Below the pieces are notes generated by a model. That model made no database searches and was not told the origin of the DNA. It saw only the letters and a list, made by a program, of their open reading frames with translations. The position numbers and the translations under genes are program-made. A DNA stretch of 64,000 bases from 79-D21 sp964521575 (GTDB taxonomy: Bacteria > Synergistota > Synergistia > Synergistales > 79-D21), in NCBI GenBank assembly GCA_964521575.1, contig CAZFSR010000003.1, positions 1 to 64,000 of the forward strand. Reading direction: 5' to 3'. Shown one piece after another: positions 24,268 through 33,492 of this stretch. The stretch's first letter is position 1. Each line of letters begins with the position of its first letter.

Positions 24268-25736
24268 GCCTTTTCACCTCCAAATGCACAGGCCGGTTTC
24301 CCCAATACGCGCTCGACCGCTTCCGCTGCGGCCAAGAGCGTCCCTTCTCCCCACCGCGGCCCCACGAGCTGGACGCCAATGGGCAATCCCGCTTTGCTGT
24401 AGCCCGCGTTCAGGGAAAGTCCAGGCAGGGAAGCCAGGTTAACCGGAAGGGTGAAGACATCGCTGAGATACATCTGGATCGGGTCATCCGCGTTTTCCCC
24501 ATGCTTGAACGGCAATGTCGGAGTCGTTGGCATAAGGAGCATGTCGACGTCTGAAAATGCGTTCTTGAACTCCCGTGATATCCTTATCCGGGCCTTCTGG
24601 GCGACAAGGTAGTAGGCATCGTAGTACCCGGAGCTCAAGACATACGTCCCCGTAAGGATTCGCCGCTTGACCTCGGCCCCGAACCCCCGGCCTCTCGTTT
24701 GCATGTACAGGTCGGAAATGTTTCGCCCATCGACCGACAAGCCATACCGGACTCCGTCATACCGGGCAAGGTTGGAACTCGCTTCGGCCGGGGCGATGAT
24801 GTAATAGCATGGAAGGCCAGCCTCGATGGTCGTGGGTAGGCTTACGGTAAAAAACCTGGCTCCGGCCTCCCTAAGGATCCCCTCCACTCGTGCCAGGCCT
24901 TCTTTGATCTCCGGCTGGACCGGGTATGATTCGAATTCCGAAACAACCCCCACCCTCAAACCGCTTAAGTCTTCTTTCCCAAGAAATGCCAGATAGTCGG
25001 GCCTTTCCCTCCGGCTTGAGGTCGCGTCAGCCGGATCCGGCTTCGCCAGGACATTGAGGGCCAATGCCAGGTCCTCAACAGACCTGGAGAAAGGCCCCAC
25101 TTGGTCAAGGGAAGAGGCAAACGCCACAAGCCCATAGCGGCTTACAAGGCCATAAGTGGGTTTCAGGCCGTAAATGCCGCAGAAGGCAGCGGGTTGGCGG
25201 ATCGAGCCACCAGTGTCGCTTCCCAGCGCCAGAGGGGCGTACCCGCAAGCTACCGAAGCCGCGCTTCCGCCCGAACTCCCGCCCGGGACGCGATCCAGGT
25301 CCCAGGGGTTGAAGGTCGGGTGGAAGGCAGAATTCTCCGTGGAACTCCCCATGGCAAATTCGTCCATGTTCGCCTTACCGAGGATCACAGCCCCCGATTC
25401 TTCCATGAAACGGACCGTGCTGGCATCGTATGGTGGATGCCATTTTTCGAGCATCCGGCTCCCGCATGTCGTTCTCAACCCTCTCATGCAGAGGTTGTCC
25501 TTGACGATGACCGGGACTCCTGCAAGGGGCCCTGGGTCTTCCCCGTGGTCTAGCCTTGCGTCGATCTCGGCCGCTTTTTCGAGGGCCCGCTCGAAAAGAG
25601 GCGTCAGCAGGGCATGAACCCTCCCCTCGAACTCAAGGATCCGCCCGATTGAGGCCTGGACGTTTTCCCGTGCCGACACCTCGCGATTCTTCACCGCCCT
25701 GGCCAGCTGGATGGCTGACATTTGCAGGCTATTCAT
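24264..25736 (-). CDS. gatA: Asp-tRNA(Asn)/Glu-tRNA(Gln) amidotransferase subunit A
   Basis: This 490-aa amidase-signature enzyme releases ammonia from glutamine for the transamidation of mischarged tRNAs. The Ser-cisSer-Lys machinery is visible: Lys in PVIVKDNLCMRG, the Gly/Ser-rich PGGSSGGSAASVACG, and GSDTGGSIRQPAAFCG. The ATG at 25736 overlaps the gatC stop by 8 nt; the longer open frame upstream is only the gatC region in another frame. Confidence 0.97.
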   Translation of the reverse strand: MNSLQMSAIQLARAVKNREVSARENVQASIGRILEFEGRVHALLTPLFERALEKAAEIDARLDHGEDPGPLAGVPVIVKDNLCMRGLRTTCGSRMLEKWHPPYDASTVRFMEESGAVILGKANMDEFAMGSSTENSAFHPTFNPWDLDRVPGGSSGGSAASVACGYAPLALGSDTGGSIRQPAAFCGIYGLKPTYGLVSRYGLVAFASSLDQVGPFSRSVEDLALALNVLAKPDPADATSSRRERPDYLAFLGKEDLSGLRVGVVSEFESYPVQPEIKEGLARVEGILREAGARFFTVSLPTTIEAGLPCYYIIAPAEASSNLARYDGVRYGLSVDGRNISDLYMQTRGRGFGAEVKRRILTGTYVLSSGYYDAYYLVAQKARIRISREFKNAFSDVDMLLMPTTPTLPFKHGENADDPIQMYLSDVFTLPVNLASLPGLSLNAGYSKAGLPIGVQLVGPRWGEGTLLAAAEAVERVLGKPACAFGGEKA

Positions 25737-26028
25737 CGTTTCCCTCCACGATCCGGGGGACCCGGAAGAAATCGCCCTCCCTCGCCGGTGCTTGCGAAAG
25801 GGACTCTTCCCGACCACCCCAATTGCGGACAACATCCTCGCGCCAGGGGGTCATGTCCAGATCCTCCCGTGCAAAAGGGTCAACGTTATCCAGGTCCAAT
25901 CCCTTCAATCTCTCGAAATGCCCCAGGATCCCGTTGAGATGTCTTTCAAGGGGTTCCATCTCCTGATCCGTGACGTGGAGTTTCGCAAGAAGCGCGATAT
26001 GTCGGATTTCTTGCTTGCCAACTGACAT
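25729..26028 (-). CDS. gatC: Asp-tRNA(Asn)/Glu-tRNA(Gln) amidotransferase subunit C
   Basis: This 99-aa small subunit stabilises GatA. It shows the family pattern: an N-terminal IRHIALLAKLHVTDQEMEPLERHLNGILGHFERLKGLDLDNVDP helix pair, then the extended REDVVRNWGG region. It lies between ligA, with which it shares one nucleotide, and gatA. The gatC-gatA-gatB order is complete and contiguous. Confidence 0.95.
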   Translation of the reverse strand: MSVGKQEIRHIALLAKLHVTDQEMEPLERHLNGILGHFERLKGLDLDNVDPFAREDLDMTPWREDVVRNWGGREESLSQAPAREGDFFRVPRIVEGNDE

Positions 26029-28061
26029 CAGGGTTCCTCCTTGTCTGTTCCAGCCTTGCCATTCAGCAGCTGCAGGAACGTTTTCTCGTCGATGACCTTC
26101 AAGCCCAGCTCCAAAGCCTTGCGGGCCTTGCTCCCCGGGTTCTCCCCGACGACAACAAGGTCGGTCCTGGCGCTCACGCTTTCTACGGGGATCCCCCCGT
26201 GTTCCTTTACGAGGGCCTGGGCCTCTGACCGGCTCATCGACGACATTTCCCCCGTGAAAACGATCTTTTTGCCTTCCAGCGGCCCGCCGCTCCGCAGGAG
26301 TCCTTTTCTCGGCTGCCTCATGTTGACGCCAGCCTTCTCGAGCTTTTCGACCATGGCGAGATTGTGGCTATCCTGAAAAAAGGAAAGCACCGAGGCGCCG
26401 ATTCGCGGTCCGATTCCCTCCAGGGCCGACAATTCCTCGAGCGTGGACGCGGAGAGTTTCCCCATCGAACCCGTAGCCTCGGCCAGGATTTCGGCCGCTT
26501 TCGGGCCGACGTACCGAATTCCGAGGGCAGATAAAAGCCTCGAAAGGGGTTTCGTCTTGCAGGCTTCGATCGCCGCAAGGAGATTCGAGGCGGACTTATG
26601 CCCCATTCTCTCGATCGAGACAAGCGGTTCCAGCGGGAGAGAAAAGAGATCGGCAATGTCCTTGACCAACCCTTGCTCCACAAGCTGCTCGATGACTTTT
26701 TCGCCCAGGCCCCGGATGTCCATGCCGCTTCTGGAGCCGAAATGCCGTATCCCCTCCCTGATCTGTGCGGGACAGCTCCGGTTTGGGCAGCGTATCGCCA
26801 CTTCCTCCGGCAACCGGACAACGGAAGCGCCGCAAACGGGACATTTCGAAGGCATGCTGAAGGGGCTTTCATTCCCCTCCCTTAGGTGCGCTTCCACCCG
26901 TACGATCTCGGGGATGATTTCTCCGGCTTTCCGCACAATGACCCGGTCGCCGATTCTAATGTCCTTGCGGGCCACTTCGTCCGCATTGTGAAGGCTCGCA
27001 CGCTGCACTACGGTTCCAGAAAGCGGAATCGGTTCGAGGAGGGCTACGGGTGTCAAGGCCCCGGTCCTGCCGACGGAAACGAGGATGTCAACCACACGTG
27101 TCGCCTTCTCCTCCGGAGGATACTTGAAGGCGATCGCCCATCTCGGGGACTTGGACGTTTCCCCTAGCGTCTGCCAATGTGCCAGGTTATTGACCTTCAG
27201 GACGACTCCGTCTGTCCCGTAGGGCAATTGGTGTCTCTTTTCCCGGTATTCCTCGATAAACCCGCGGACTGCCTCCGGGCTTGGGCAAACTCTCTCCGTC
27301 CCCTGTACGGGAAAACCGCATTCCTCCAGCCAGCGCAGGACTTCCCATTGAGTTCGCAATCCGCGTTCTTCAGGCCTTACCACCTGGTAAAGGAAGATTC
27401 CCAGTCGCCTCGAGCGGGTGATCCTTGGATCCAGCTGACGCAAGGAACCTGCCGCCGCATTGCGGGGATTGGCAAAGAGCGGCTCCTCTGCCTCCTCCCT
27501 TTCCCTGTTAAGGGCTTCGAAATCTTCCTTTTTCATCAGGACCTCGCCTCGAACCTCCAGAAGCCCTTCCACGTCGACACGCAGGGTTCCCGGAAGCGAC
27601 CTGATTGTCCGGAGGTTCTCGGTAACCTCCTCGCCGACCCGCCCATCTCCTCTCGTTGTCCCGCGGACAAATTCTCCGTCACGGTACAGGAGCGACACCG
27701 CGAGCCCGTCTATCTTGAGTTCGCAAACCATCTCCGGGAAGCGGCCATCCAGCCCTCTCGACACGCGATCCGTAAAGGCAAGGACTTCTTCTTCGGAAAA
27801 GGCGTTTTCAAGGCTGAGCATGGGGACGGAATGAGGAACCCGAACCATTTCCTTGCGGGGACTCCCTCCCACTCGCCGAGTCGGCGAATTTTCCGTGACG
27901 AGGGACGGGAAGGTGTTTTCCAAGTCGATCAGCCGACGCATCAGGGCGTCGTACTCATCGTCCGCGATTTCCGGAGAATCCTTCACGTAGTAAAGGACAT
28001 CGTGCCGGGCGATTTCGCGTCTCAGCTCTTCCGCTTCGCGGCGGGCTTCCTCAAGGTTCAT
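26028..28061 (-). CDS. ligA: NAD-dependent DNA ligase
   Basis: This 677-aa replication and repair ligase is of standard length. Its domains in order are the Ia domain (DVLYYVKDSPEIADDEYDALMRRL) and the adenylation site with the nucleotidyl lysine in CELKIDGLAVSLLY. The OB fold follows, then the four-cysteine zinc finger (CPVCGASVVR, CPNRSCPAQ), helix-hairpin-helix repeats and a C-terminal BRCT domain (KKIVFTGEMSSMSRSEAQALV). It precedes gatCAB with a one-nucleotide overlap. Confidence 0.97.
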   Translation of the reverse strand: MNLEEARREAEELRREIARHDVLYYVKDSPEIADDEYDALMRRLIDLENTFPSLVTENSPTRRVGGSPRKEMVRVPHSVPMLSLENAFSEEEVLAFTDRVSRGLDGRFPEMVCELKIDGLAVSLLYRDGEFVRGTTRGDGRVGEEVTENLRTIRSLPGTLRVDVEGLLEVRGEVLMKKEDFEALNREREEAEEPLFANPRNAAAGSLRQLDPRITRSRRLGIFLYQVVRPEERGLRTQWEVLRWLEECGFPVQGTERVCPSPEAVRGFIEEYREKRHQLPYGTDGVVLKVNNLAHWQTLGETSKSPRWAIAFKYPPEEKATRVVDILVSVGRTGALTPVALLEPIPLSGTVVQRASLHNADEVARKDIRIGDRVIVRKAGEIIPEIVRVEAHLREGNESPFSMPSKCPVCGASVVRLPEEVAIRCPNRSCPAQIREGIRHFGSRSGMDIRGLGEKVIEQLVEQGLVKDIADLFSLPLEPLVSIERMGHKSASNLLAAIEACKTKPLSRLLSALGIRYVGPKAAEILAEATGSMGKLSASTLEELSALEGIGPRIGASVLSFFQDSHNLAMVEKLEKAGVNMRQPRKGLLRSGGPLEGKKIVFTGEMSSMSRSEAQALVKEHGGIPVESVSARTDLVVVGENPGSKARKALELGLKVIDEKTFLQLLNGKAGTDKEEP

Positions 28062-28073
28062 CCGGCGGCAGCC

Positions 28074-29594
28074 TCAGCTTTTCGGCTTCATCGTGGGGAA
28101 AAGGATGACGTCCCGGATCGAACGCGAATCGGTGAGGAACATCGTGACCCGGTCAATTCCGATCCCGAGTCCCCCGGTCGGGGGAAGTCCGTACTCAAGC
28201 GCCTGGACAAAATCTTCGTCGAACTCGTGCGCTTCTTCATCCCCTTCCGTTTTCTTGCGCATCTGGTCCGTGAACCTTTCGCGCTGGTCCAGAGGATCGT
28301 TCAACTCGCTGAAAGCGTTGGCCACCTCTTTGCCGTAGACAAAGAGTTCAAACCGGTTCGTGTAGTCGGGTGCGTCGTAATTCCTCTTCGCCAACGGCGA
28401 GACTTCGACGGGGTGCCCCAGGACAAAGGTCGGCTGGATCAGCTTCTCTTCCACGAAGGTTTCGAAAAGTTCCGTGAGTATCCCGAAACGGGTCTCTTTG
28501 CCCGTGATTTCAAGCCCTTTCGACTTGGCCACTCTTCGGGCCTCCTCGTCAGAAGCGATCGCGTCGATATCCACGCCGCAATGTTCTTTCACGAGATCCA
28601 CCATCGTTGCCCTCCTGAAAGGCGGCTCGAAGGAAAGTTCCGTTCCCTGGTACGTCACTTTTCGCGATCCCAGGGCATCCGCGCAGGCTACAAGGATTTC
28701 CTCGGTCAGGTCCATCATGTCCTGGTAATTCGCGTAGGCCCAATAAACTTCCATGGCCGTGAATTCCGGGTTGTGCATGATGTCGATCCCCTCATTGCGG
28801 AAATTCTTGCCGATTTCGTAAACACGGCCCAGCATCCCGACGATCAGCCGCTTGAGGTAGAGCTCGGTGGCGATACGGAGATACAGGTTGACCCCGAGGG
28901 CGTTGTGGAAGGTTATGAAGGGCCGAGCGTTCGCTCCGCCCGCAAGTGAACTGAGGATCGGGGTCTCGACCTCGAGGGTCCCATGCTTTTCCAGGACATC
29001 CCTGAATGTCCGCACGATCTTTGCTCTTTTCCTGAAGGTTTCCCTTACCTCCGGATTCGCGATGAGGTCGACATACCTCTGCCGATAGCGGATTTCCGTG
29101 TCCTTCAGTCCATGCCATTTTTCGGGAAGAGGGCGCAGGGCTTTGGAAAGAAGCGAGTAACTCTTGACCTGCAGGGTCAACTCGCCCCTCCGGGTCCTGA
29201 AGGGGGTTCCGACGATTCCCAATATGTCCCCCGTATCGACCCATTTCTTGAAGAACCCGTATGCCTTTTCTCCCGTCGAGTCCAACTGGAAATAGAGCTG
29301 GATCCTCGATGTCTCGTCCTCCATCGTCGCAAAGGAGGCTTTTCCGTGCCTTCGAATGGTCATCAGCCGGCCTGCCGTGACAACTTCGACGCCCTCCGCA
29401 TGCGCATCCGCGTCGAGGGAACTGTAAGTCTCGTTGATTTCATCAAGCGTTTGCTTCCGCTCCCAGCGGTCATTCCGGTAAGGGTCAAAGCTCTCCTCGT
29501 TTCGGAGACGCATCAATTTTTCGATCCGCTGCTTTAGGATCTCTTCCTCGGGCAGTTCAAGGTTCGGATTCATTTCAGTACGTTCTTCAGGCAT
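28074..29594 (-). CDS. lysS: Lysyl-tRNA synthetase, class II
   Basis: This 506-aa class II synthetase has an N-terminal OB-fold anticodon domain (VEVVTAGRLMTIRRHGKASFATMEDE) and the class II motifs VRETFRKRAKIVRTFRDVLEKHGTLEVETPIL (motif 1), YEIGKNFRNEGIDIMHNPEFTAMEVY (motif 2) and GGLGIGIDRVTMFLTDS (motif 3). ATG 29594 overlaps the dus stop by 8 nt (ATGCCTGA) and is preferred over the longer frame; a second ATG lies six codons further in. Confidence 0.96.
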   Translation of the reverse strand: MPEERTEMNPNLELPEEEILKQRIEKLMRLRNEESFDPYRNDRWERKQTLDEINETYSSLDADAHAEGVEVVTAGRLMTIRRHGKASFATMEDETSRIQLYFQLDSTGEKAYGFFKKWVDTGDILGIVGTPFRTRRGELTLQVKSYSLLSKALRPLPEKWHGLKDTEIRYRQRYVDLIANPEVRETFRKRAKIVRTFRDVLEKHGTLEVETPILSSLAGGANARPFITFHNALGVNLYLRIATELYLKRLIVGMLGRVYEIGKNFRNEGIDIMHNPEFTAMEVYWAYANYQDMMDLTEEILVACADALGSRKVTYQGTELSFEPPFRRATMVDLVKEHCGVDIDAIASDEEARRVAKSKGLEITGKETRFGILTELFETFVEEKLIQPTFVLGHPVEVSPLAKRNYDAPDYTNRFELFVYGKEVANAFSELNDPLDQRERFTDQMRKKTEGDEEAHEFDEDFVQALEYGLPPTGGLGIGIDRVTMFLTDSRSIRDVILFPTMKPKS

Positions 29595-30567
29595 CGCCGT
29601 AGCCCCTTTCTTCAAAATAGTGGATGCAGGCGCATAATCTGTTCCGCATCTCCGCCCAGTCCGAGGCGAGAGCGACTTCTTTCCGATAGGCCGCATTTCC
29701 GCGCATTCCCTTAAACATACCGGAGACAAACCTCTTTATCAAGGAAGTGGAAGCCTTCGGACCGTTCTCCTGTTCGATCTGGTCCCCGAGCCTGACGAGA
29801 AACTGCGCCCGCTCCAGGGGAGCCGCTGGAGGAGCGGCTTCGGAAAAGATGAACGGGTCCCGCAGCGCTCCTCTTGCGACGAGAACCGCAGCTGCACCGT
29901 TTCCGAGATATTCCTCTGCATCCTGCCTCTCAAAGACATCTCCGGACGCAGCGATCTTTCCAGGAAAAATCCCGGCCGCCGCTTTCACGAGCTCCCTGTC
30001 AGCAAAACCTCCGTAGAGTTGCTGCGGAGTTCGGCCATGAAGGCAAACCAGGTCGGCTCCGGCTTCAATCAGCGCTTCGCAAAATGAAAAGGTCTCGGGC
30101 CCGCTGCCGGACGGGTGTTTGCGAATTTTCGGCCATACAGGAAGACCCGTTTTCTTTAGTTCACGGACCATTTCCACCGCTATGTCGCGTTTGAAAAGAA
30201 GCTGGGCACCGGCTCCCCGCTTTCTCACCTTTGGAACCGGACAAGCCATGTTGACGCTGAAAGCGGAGAATACACCGTTCGAAATGGCAATTTCGGCACT
30301 TTGCAGGAGACTTTTCGCATCACCCGCAAAAAGCTGCAGCACCAGCGGGGCTTCTTTCTCCGAATTCTTCAGCATGTCCATCGTTTTGCGGTTCCTCATG
30401 ATCAGGCCTGAACTCGACACCATCTCCGTATGGGTCAGGCATGCTCCCAATTCCCTGAAAAACCGCCTGACGGAGGGAATCGTAATGCCTGCTAGCGGGG
30501 CAAGCCAGAGCCTTCCATCGACAGGGAGATTGCCGATGACTTGCCCAACCCTTTTCTTTTCGTTCAT
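29587..30567 (-). CDS. dus: tRNA-dihydrouridine synthase
   Basis: This 326-aa FMN enzyme reduces uridines in tRNA. The N-terminal LWLAPLAGITIPSVRRFFRELGACLTHTEMVSSSGL segment and the catalytic cysteine motif SVNMACPVPKVRKRGAGAQLL are typical. The pocket residues in CLHGRTPQQLY and the late GNGAAAVLVARGAL are also typical of Dus. It fits the DusB-like bacterial group. It is wedged between coaX and lysS with short overlaps on both sides. Confidence 0.93.
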   Translation of the reverse strand: MNEKKRVGQVIGNLPVDGRLWLAPLAGITIPSVRRFFRELGACLTHTEMVSSSGLIMRNRKTMDMLKNSEKEAPLVLQLFAGDAKSLLQSAEIAISNGVFSAFSVNMACPVPKVRKRGAGAQLLFKRDIAVEMVRELKKTGLPVWPKIRKHPSGSGPETFSFCEALIEAGADLVCLHGRTPQQLYGGFADRELVKAAAGIFPGKIAASGDVFERQDAEEYLGNGAAAVLVARGALRDPFIFSEAAPPAAPLERAQFLVRLGDQIEQENGPKASTSLIKRFVSGMFKGMRGNAAYRKEVALASDWAEMRNRLCACIHYFEERGYGDA

Positions 30568-31340
30568 TCCCGCAATTTCCCCCGGTTCCTCTCATAGATC
30601 AGGCGCAATCCCTCCAGCGTGAGCCAAGGGTCCACGCGGTCAATCGTCTCCGTATGGCGTGCAACGCTTTCCGCCTGTCCCCCCGTTGCAACGACAGGCG
30701 TCTTTTCTCCAAGCTCTGTCCAGATTCTCTTGACGAGAGTGTCGATGAGCCCCGCTGTTCCGTACATGATCCCCGCCTGGATCGACTCCATCGTCGTCCT
30801 GCCGATGACCGATTCGGGAGCCGAAAGGGAAACCTTTGGCAACCTCGCCGTCTTGCCGAAAAGGGCCTCCATGCTCAAGGCCATTCCGGGTGCGATCGCA
30901 CCGCCGAGATAGGCCTTGTCAGACGAAACGACATCGAGGGTAATGGCCGTTCCGAAATCGACGATAATGAGCGGTGCCCCATAGGCATTGACACCGGCGA
31001 CCGCGTTGACGAGACGGTCCGCTCCAACTTCATGCGGAGCCTTGTAACGCACCTCGATCCCGAGGTCCAGGCCTGTTGAAACAAAAAGGGGTTCATTTCC
31101 CAAATACAGCCTAATTGCCTCCATCAATGCGATGTCCATTGGCGGCACAACACTTGAGACAACGGCACCGGAGATATCCGACGACTGTATCCCTGCGTTT
31201 CCCAGCAGGTTCAGGACCGCGAGCCCGAGTTCATCAGCCGTGTGGCTTCCTGAAGTCAACCGCCAATGGTGTGTGAGAGCGCTATCCCGGTAGATGCCCA
31301 GGACGGTGTTCGTGTTGCCGACATCGACCACTAGAAGCAT
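30564..31340 (-). CDS. coaX: Type III pantothenate kinase
   Basis: This 258-aa ASKHA-fold kinase phosphorylates pantothenate in the first step of coenzyme A synthesis. The N-terminal phosphate-binding motif VVDVGNTNTVLGI, GADRLVNAVAGV and the IVDFGTAITLDVVSS motif are characteristic. It acts on the product of panC encoded at 12 kb. ATG 31340 has GGAGGG 8-9 nt upstream; the longer open frame upstream overlaps comEC and is not used. Confidence 0.95.
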   Translation of the reverse strand: MLLVVDVGNTNTVLGIYRDSALTHHWRLTSGSHTADELGLAVLNLLGNAGIQSSDISGAVVSSVVPPMDIALMEAIRLYLGNEPLFVSTGLDLGIEVRYKAPHEVGADRLVNAVAGVNAYGAPLIIVDFGTAITLDVVSSDKAYLGGAIAPGMALSMEALFGKTARLPKVSLSAPESVIGRTTMESIQAGIMYGTAGLIDTLVKRIWTELGEKTPVVATGGQAESVARHTETIDRVDPWLTLEGLRLIYERNRGKLRE

Positions 31341-31363
31341 GCCTAACCCTCCTAACACCGCTT

Positions 31364-32788
31364 TCAATGAAAAACCAAACCGCTTGAGCCCGCCAGCAGG
31401 AACAAAAGGATTCCCCTGCTCCAGCCAATTTTCAGCCCGAAGCCTACAGCCGCTCCAATCACTCCAGCAGAAAGATTCCACAAGAGCGGAGTGTAGGAAA
31501 CTTGCCATGGCATAACACGGCATGCAAGGGTCGCAACCTTGACCCAAGCTTCAAGCAGGCTTTCCGCCCCCAGCATCGGCACCCATCCACCCGGCACTCC
31601 CGCAAGAGCCGGAAGGACTGCGATCGAAGCAACGGGCAGGACAAGGGAAAAAAACGGCAAGGCAATTAAATTCAGGAGCAGGCCCGCAAGGGGAACGGCC
31701 CCAAAGACCCTCGAAGCCTCGCCGGCTGTAGCCAGCCAGACCGCCAAACTCGCTCCAACCGCATTTAGGGAACGGGACCGCCTCCCGACGATGGAGCAGA
31801 GAACCAGAGCCGAAACAACCGACAACCTCCAACCGGTGTCCCAGAATAGCCACGGGTTGACTAGAAGCAGGGCCCCGCCGGCAACCGAAACGCTGTTGAC
31901 GCCCGATGACGGGCGTCCGGCCACAACCGGCCCTAAAAGGGCGAGTTGGATCATTGCCATCGCCCGGCAGGCCGATGCTGCGCCGCCCGTTAGGAAAACG
32001 TATCCCCAAAGAAGGACGGAACCCCATAGAAGTTTAAACCGAAAGCCGTTCAAGCACCACAAAACAACCGCCGCAAGGATCCCGACATGAAACCCGGAAA
32101 CCGCAAGCAAATGCGCCGTTCCCCACCGCTGATGCAATTTTGCGACCTCGGGATCCTTCTCTCCCGCCCAGGCGGCCAGCAAATGCCCCCGAACCAGGGG
32201 CATCAGCGAAAGCAGCAGCTTTCTCCTGAGGGAGGTTCTCCAAGATACCTTTTGTGCTCCCGGTGGTTCCAAGACATTGACACGGCATTGCCGGAAGCCT
32301 TGGAAAACTCCCTTCCCACGCCAGTAGCGGGAAGGGTCAAACTCCCCTTCCTTCAAGCCGGGGAAAAGGGTTTCCAATCTGACTACCTGTCCGGCTACCC
32401 TGAGTTTCAATCCTTCCACGACCATGTTCTCGGGACCCATCAGGCAAAGCAGGCTTCCCTCCGGGGTAGAGAGGACAACGGCTCTCTTTCCTCCCCAGGA
32501 TCTCTCGGCCGTGACTGTAGCCTCCCCTTCATAGGACCGTTCTCCAGGACAGGGCTGCTGAATCCTCCAAGCGAGGAAAACGAGAGGAATGGCCACCATG
32601 AGGAGCAAGGCGGGGAAAAAGATTTCCGAGCCCGCAGGAAAGCGCCTTGTGCAAACAAGAAGGAAGGCAGCGGAAAAGAGGGTGCCCACTAAAGAAACGG
32701 CGATCGGGGGAAAACGGGTGGTAACCGAGAGGCCCGCGCACCATCCGGCAAAAACGGCAAGGAATGGGGCGCTTGCAAGGGGGCTCAT
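31364..32788 (-). CDS. comEC: ComEC/Rec2-family DNA-uptake channel, short form
   Basis: This 474-aa polytopic membrane protein is related to the channel that passes single-stranded DNA inward during transformation. The competence-domain signature is visible as HLLAVSGFHVGILAAVV, followed by a run of hydrophobic helices. The N-terminal part fits DUF4131. At 474 aa it lacks the C-terminal metallo-beta-lactamase-like domain that brings many ComEC proteins to about 750 aa. It overlaps comEA by 4 nt, so the two DNA-uptake genes are coupled. Confidence 0.87.
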   Translation of the reverse strand: MSPLASAPFLAVFAGWCAGLSVTTRFPPIAVSLVGTLFSAAFLLVCTRRFPAGSEIFFPALLLMVAIPLVFLAWRIQQPCPGERSYEGEATVTAERSWGGKRAVVLSTPEGSLLCLMGPENMVVEGLKLRVAGQVVRLETLFPGLKEGEFDPSRYWRGKGVFQGFRQCRVNVLEPPGAQKVSWRTSLRRKLLLSLMPLVRGHLLAAWAGEKDPEVAKLHQRWGTAHLLAVSGFHVGILAAVVLWCLNGFRFKLLWGSVLLWGYVFLTGGAASACRAMAMIQLALLGPVVAGRPSSGVNSVSVAGGALLLVNPWLFWDTGWRLSVVSALVLCSIVGRRSRSLNAVGASLAVWLATAGEASRVFGAVPLAGLLLNLIALPFFSLVLPVASIAVLPALAGVPGGWVPMLGAESLLEAWVKVATLACRVMPWQVSYTPLLWNLSAGVIGAAVGFGLKIGWSRGILLFLLAGSSGLVFH

Positions 32789-33492
32789 GGCCGGATGAGA
32801 ATCATCCCTTTCATTTTTTCCAGTTTGGAGGGCCCGATCCCTTTCACCCGAAGCAGGTCTTCTTCCTTCAGAAACGGCCCGTTTGCGTTCCGGTCATTGA
32901 TGATTTCCTGCGCGAGTTTCGGTCCAATACCCGGCAACTTCTCGATTTCAGCCGCAGAGGCGTGATTGACATCGACACCTGGGGTCCCTTGGGGCAAGAC
33001 ACGCTCGCCTTTGGAAGGAACCGGCCCGGTTTCTCCGGCAGGAACCGGTTCTCCTATCCTGGGGATATGGGCATGAGTCCCGTCGGTAAGCTTTTCGGCC
33101 AGGTTGACGCCTTCCCTGTCGGCTTTCGGGGTCAAACCGCCGGCAGCTTCCACCGCCTGGTAAAGCCTGGAATCAGGAGGGATTTCGACGATACCGGGCC
33201 GATTGACTTCCCCAGTCAAGTAGACGACCCATTTTTCCGTCCCCTTTGGCGAGGAGGGAGCTTCGGTCTCTTCCGGAGAACCCATGGGAATCGGGGCCTC
33301 AGAAGCCTTCATGGACTGCCTGACGCTCCAGGATGGTCCTGCAACCCCTGTAGGAACTCCCCAAGGCCATTTCCCGGAAAACCCACGGACCAATCCCCAA
33401 ACGACAGCGAAGCACAACAGTCCTCCTCCGATAAACAAAACCGCCTTTTTCCTGTCATCCACGGGAAACGTCGCCTTCCTCCCCCTGGACAT
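32785..33492 (-). CDS. comEA: ComEA-type DNA-binding competence protein
   Basis: This 235-aa membrane-anchored protein has a single N-terminal transmembrane segment (KAVLFIGGGLLCFAVVWGLV) and an SLBB domain (VVYLTGEVNRPGIVEIPP, VEAAGGLTPKAD). The C-terminal helix-hairpin-helix pair (VDVNHASAAEIEKLPGIGPKLA, LLRVKGIGPSKLEKMKG) binds double-stranded DNA outside the membrane. The start is uncertain: ATG 33492 overlaps miaB by 38 nt, and GTG 33462 would overlap it by 8 nt with GGAGG upstream. Confidence 0.88.
   Translation of the reverse strand: MSRGRKATFPVDDRKKAVLFIGGGLLCFAVVWGLVRGFSGKWPWGVPTGVAGPSWSVRQSMKASEAPIPMGSPEETEAPSSPKGTEKWVVYLTGEVNRPGIVEIPPDSRLYQAVEAAGGLTPKADREGVNLAEKLTDGTHAHIPRIGEPVPAGETGPVPSKGERVLPQGTPGVDVNHASAAEIEKLPGIGPKLAQEIINDRNANGPFLKEEDLLRVKGIGPSKLEKMKGMILIRP

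Noticed and set aside
27177..28949. 590-codon open frame on the plus strand opposite ligA and lysS
   Set aside because: It spans two well-supported minus-strand genes and their junction and shows no protein family features.
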